Source of the DNA: Penium margaritaceum
Taxonomy: Eukaryota; Streptophyta; Zygnematophyceae; Desmidiales; Peniaceae
Assembly (NCBI GenBank): GCA_023375785.1
Contig: SZWC01015119.1
Span: 1,295 to 58,628 of the forward strand
DNA length: 57,334 nt
Reading direction: 5' to 3'
Part shown: positions 57,032 to 57,334 of the stretch, piece by piece
Numbering within the stretch: the first letter of the stretch is position 1
Layout of the letters: the number at the start of each line of letters is the position of its first letter
The notes under the pieces: model-generated
Seen by the model: only the letters and a program-made list of their open reading frames with translations
What the model was told of the DNA's origin: nothing
Databases searched by the model: none
Program-made: the position numbers and the translations under genes

Positions 57032-57334
57032 ATGTCTCTGTTGTCCTTCTTTTCCAAAGTCTCTCGCGAGGAGCACCATGACAACGTTGTCCGTGCCTTG
57101 AGCGGATCCCGGCCCGTCGCCCTACCACACCGTGGTCCAGGTCGTCCACGCAAGACGACTGTTCTACCGCCGTCCGTGACGCCGGCGGCGTCTACCGTCC
57201 CCGTGTCCGAGCCATCCGCCCCTGAGAAGTCCGCCGAGACGTCCATCCACGAGAGGCTGCCACGGAAGAGGACGCGAGTCGTGCTGTCCGACGATGAGGA
57301 CGAGGAGCCTGTCCGCCCGAGAAACGAGGAGCCC
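57032..57334 (+). CDS. Partial ORF with AT-hook-like motif, runs off the window
   Basis: An ATG in a favourable CACCACC context opens 101 codons that stay open to the last base. The protein starts MSLLSFFSKVSREEH. It has an AT-hook-like RGPGRPRK near residues 33-41, a Pro/Ser/Thr-rich stretch, then a basic cluster (LPRKRTR) and an acidic cluster (LSDDEDEE). GRPR-type motifs occur in Tc1-like transposases, and a Tc1-like terminus lies about 400 bp upstream, so this may be a transposase N-terminus. It could equally be a nuclear DNA-binding protein. The long, GC-rich, unbroken frame contrasts with the decayed elements around it. Confidence 0.45.
   Translation, partial: MSLLSFFSKVSREEHHDNVVRALSGSRPVALPHRGPGRPRKTTVLPPSVTPAASTVPVSEPSAPEKSAETSIHERLPRKRTRVVLSDDEDEEPVRPRNEEP

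Overview
This window looks like repeat-rich nuclear DNA from a streptophyte (a charophyte alga or early land plant; a large repeat-filled genome such as Chara would fit, but I cannot name the species). The only clearly intact host gene is a two-exon nuclear gene for a chloroplast m-type thioredoxin near 53.3-54.2 kb. It has a Ser/Ala/Arg-rich transit peptide, one GT-AG intron and a WCGPC active site. Nearly everything else recognisable is dead or decaying transposable elements. No bacterial gene organisation, rRNA, CRISPR array or intact tRNA was seen.

Layout. 0-0.15 kb: CATATA-type microsatellite. 1.47-2.07 kb: Harbinger-like MITE with TTA target duplication. 5.3-6.4 kb: unrecognised coding-like remnant. 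6.4-8.3 kb: minus-strand Ty1/copia gag-pol remnant, split by a 7.6-kb LTR element (8297-15890) whose 6.7-kb interior has no recognisable gag or pol (LARD-like) but holds two arrays of GTGC..GGCAC quasi-palindromes, one embedded in a G/C-rich minisatellite. 16.0-18.5 kb: an orphan ORF, then a pogo-like DDE transposase pseudogene. 18.8-20.0 kb: PBS, coiled-coil gag remnant and LTR of another minus-strand element. 20.45-20.74 kb: tRNA-derived SINE with two A/B-box pairs. 21.5-26.2 kb: two opposed Ty3/gypsy remnants meeting at a perfect 14-bp hairpin. 28.63-34.89 kb: complete but decayed copia element with LTRs, PBS, PPT and exact 5-bp target duplication. 35.2-44.4 kb: second complete copia-type element with a triplet-repeat leader and an LTR-like insertion near its 3' end. 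45.2-51.5 kb: minus-strand LTR element without recognisable pol, whose interior encodes a degraded protein with three ~504-bp (168-codon) coiled-coil repeats, plus a second SINE copy. 53.3-54.2 kb: thioredoxin m, followed by a 288-bp tail duplication joined at an ambiguous base (N). 55.6-57.3 kb: LTR and PBS of another plus-strand element, then a probable Tc1/mariner-like terminus and an ORF running off the window.

How it fits together. All six primer-binding sites are of the initiator tRNA-Met type (TGGTATCAGAGC and variants). The elements are nested and decayed, and most nonsense codons look like CAG to TAG changes. Cys codons of Gag zinc knuckles are lost in every recognisable copy. Both patterns suit long-term cytosine methylation and deamination of silenced transposons. 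The thioredoxin gene is a small gene island in this transposon landscape. All homology statements are by-eye reading; no database search was run.
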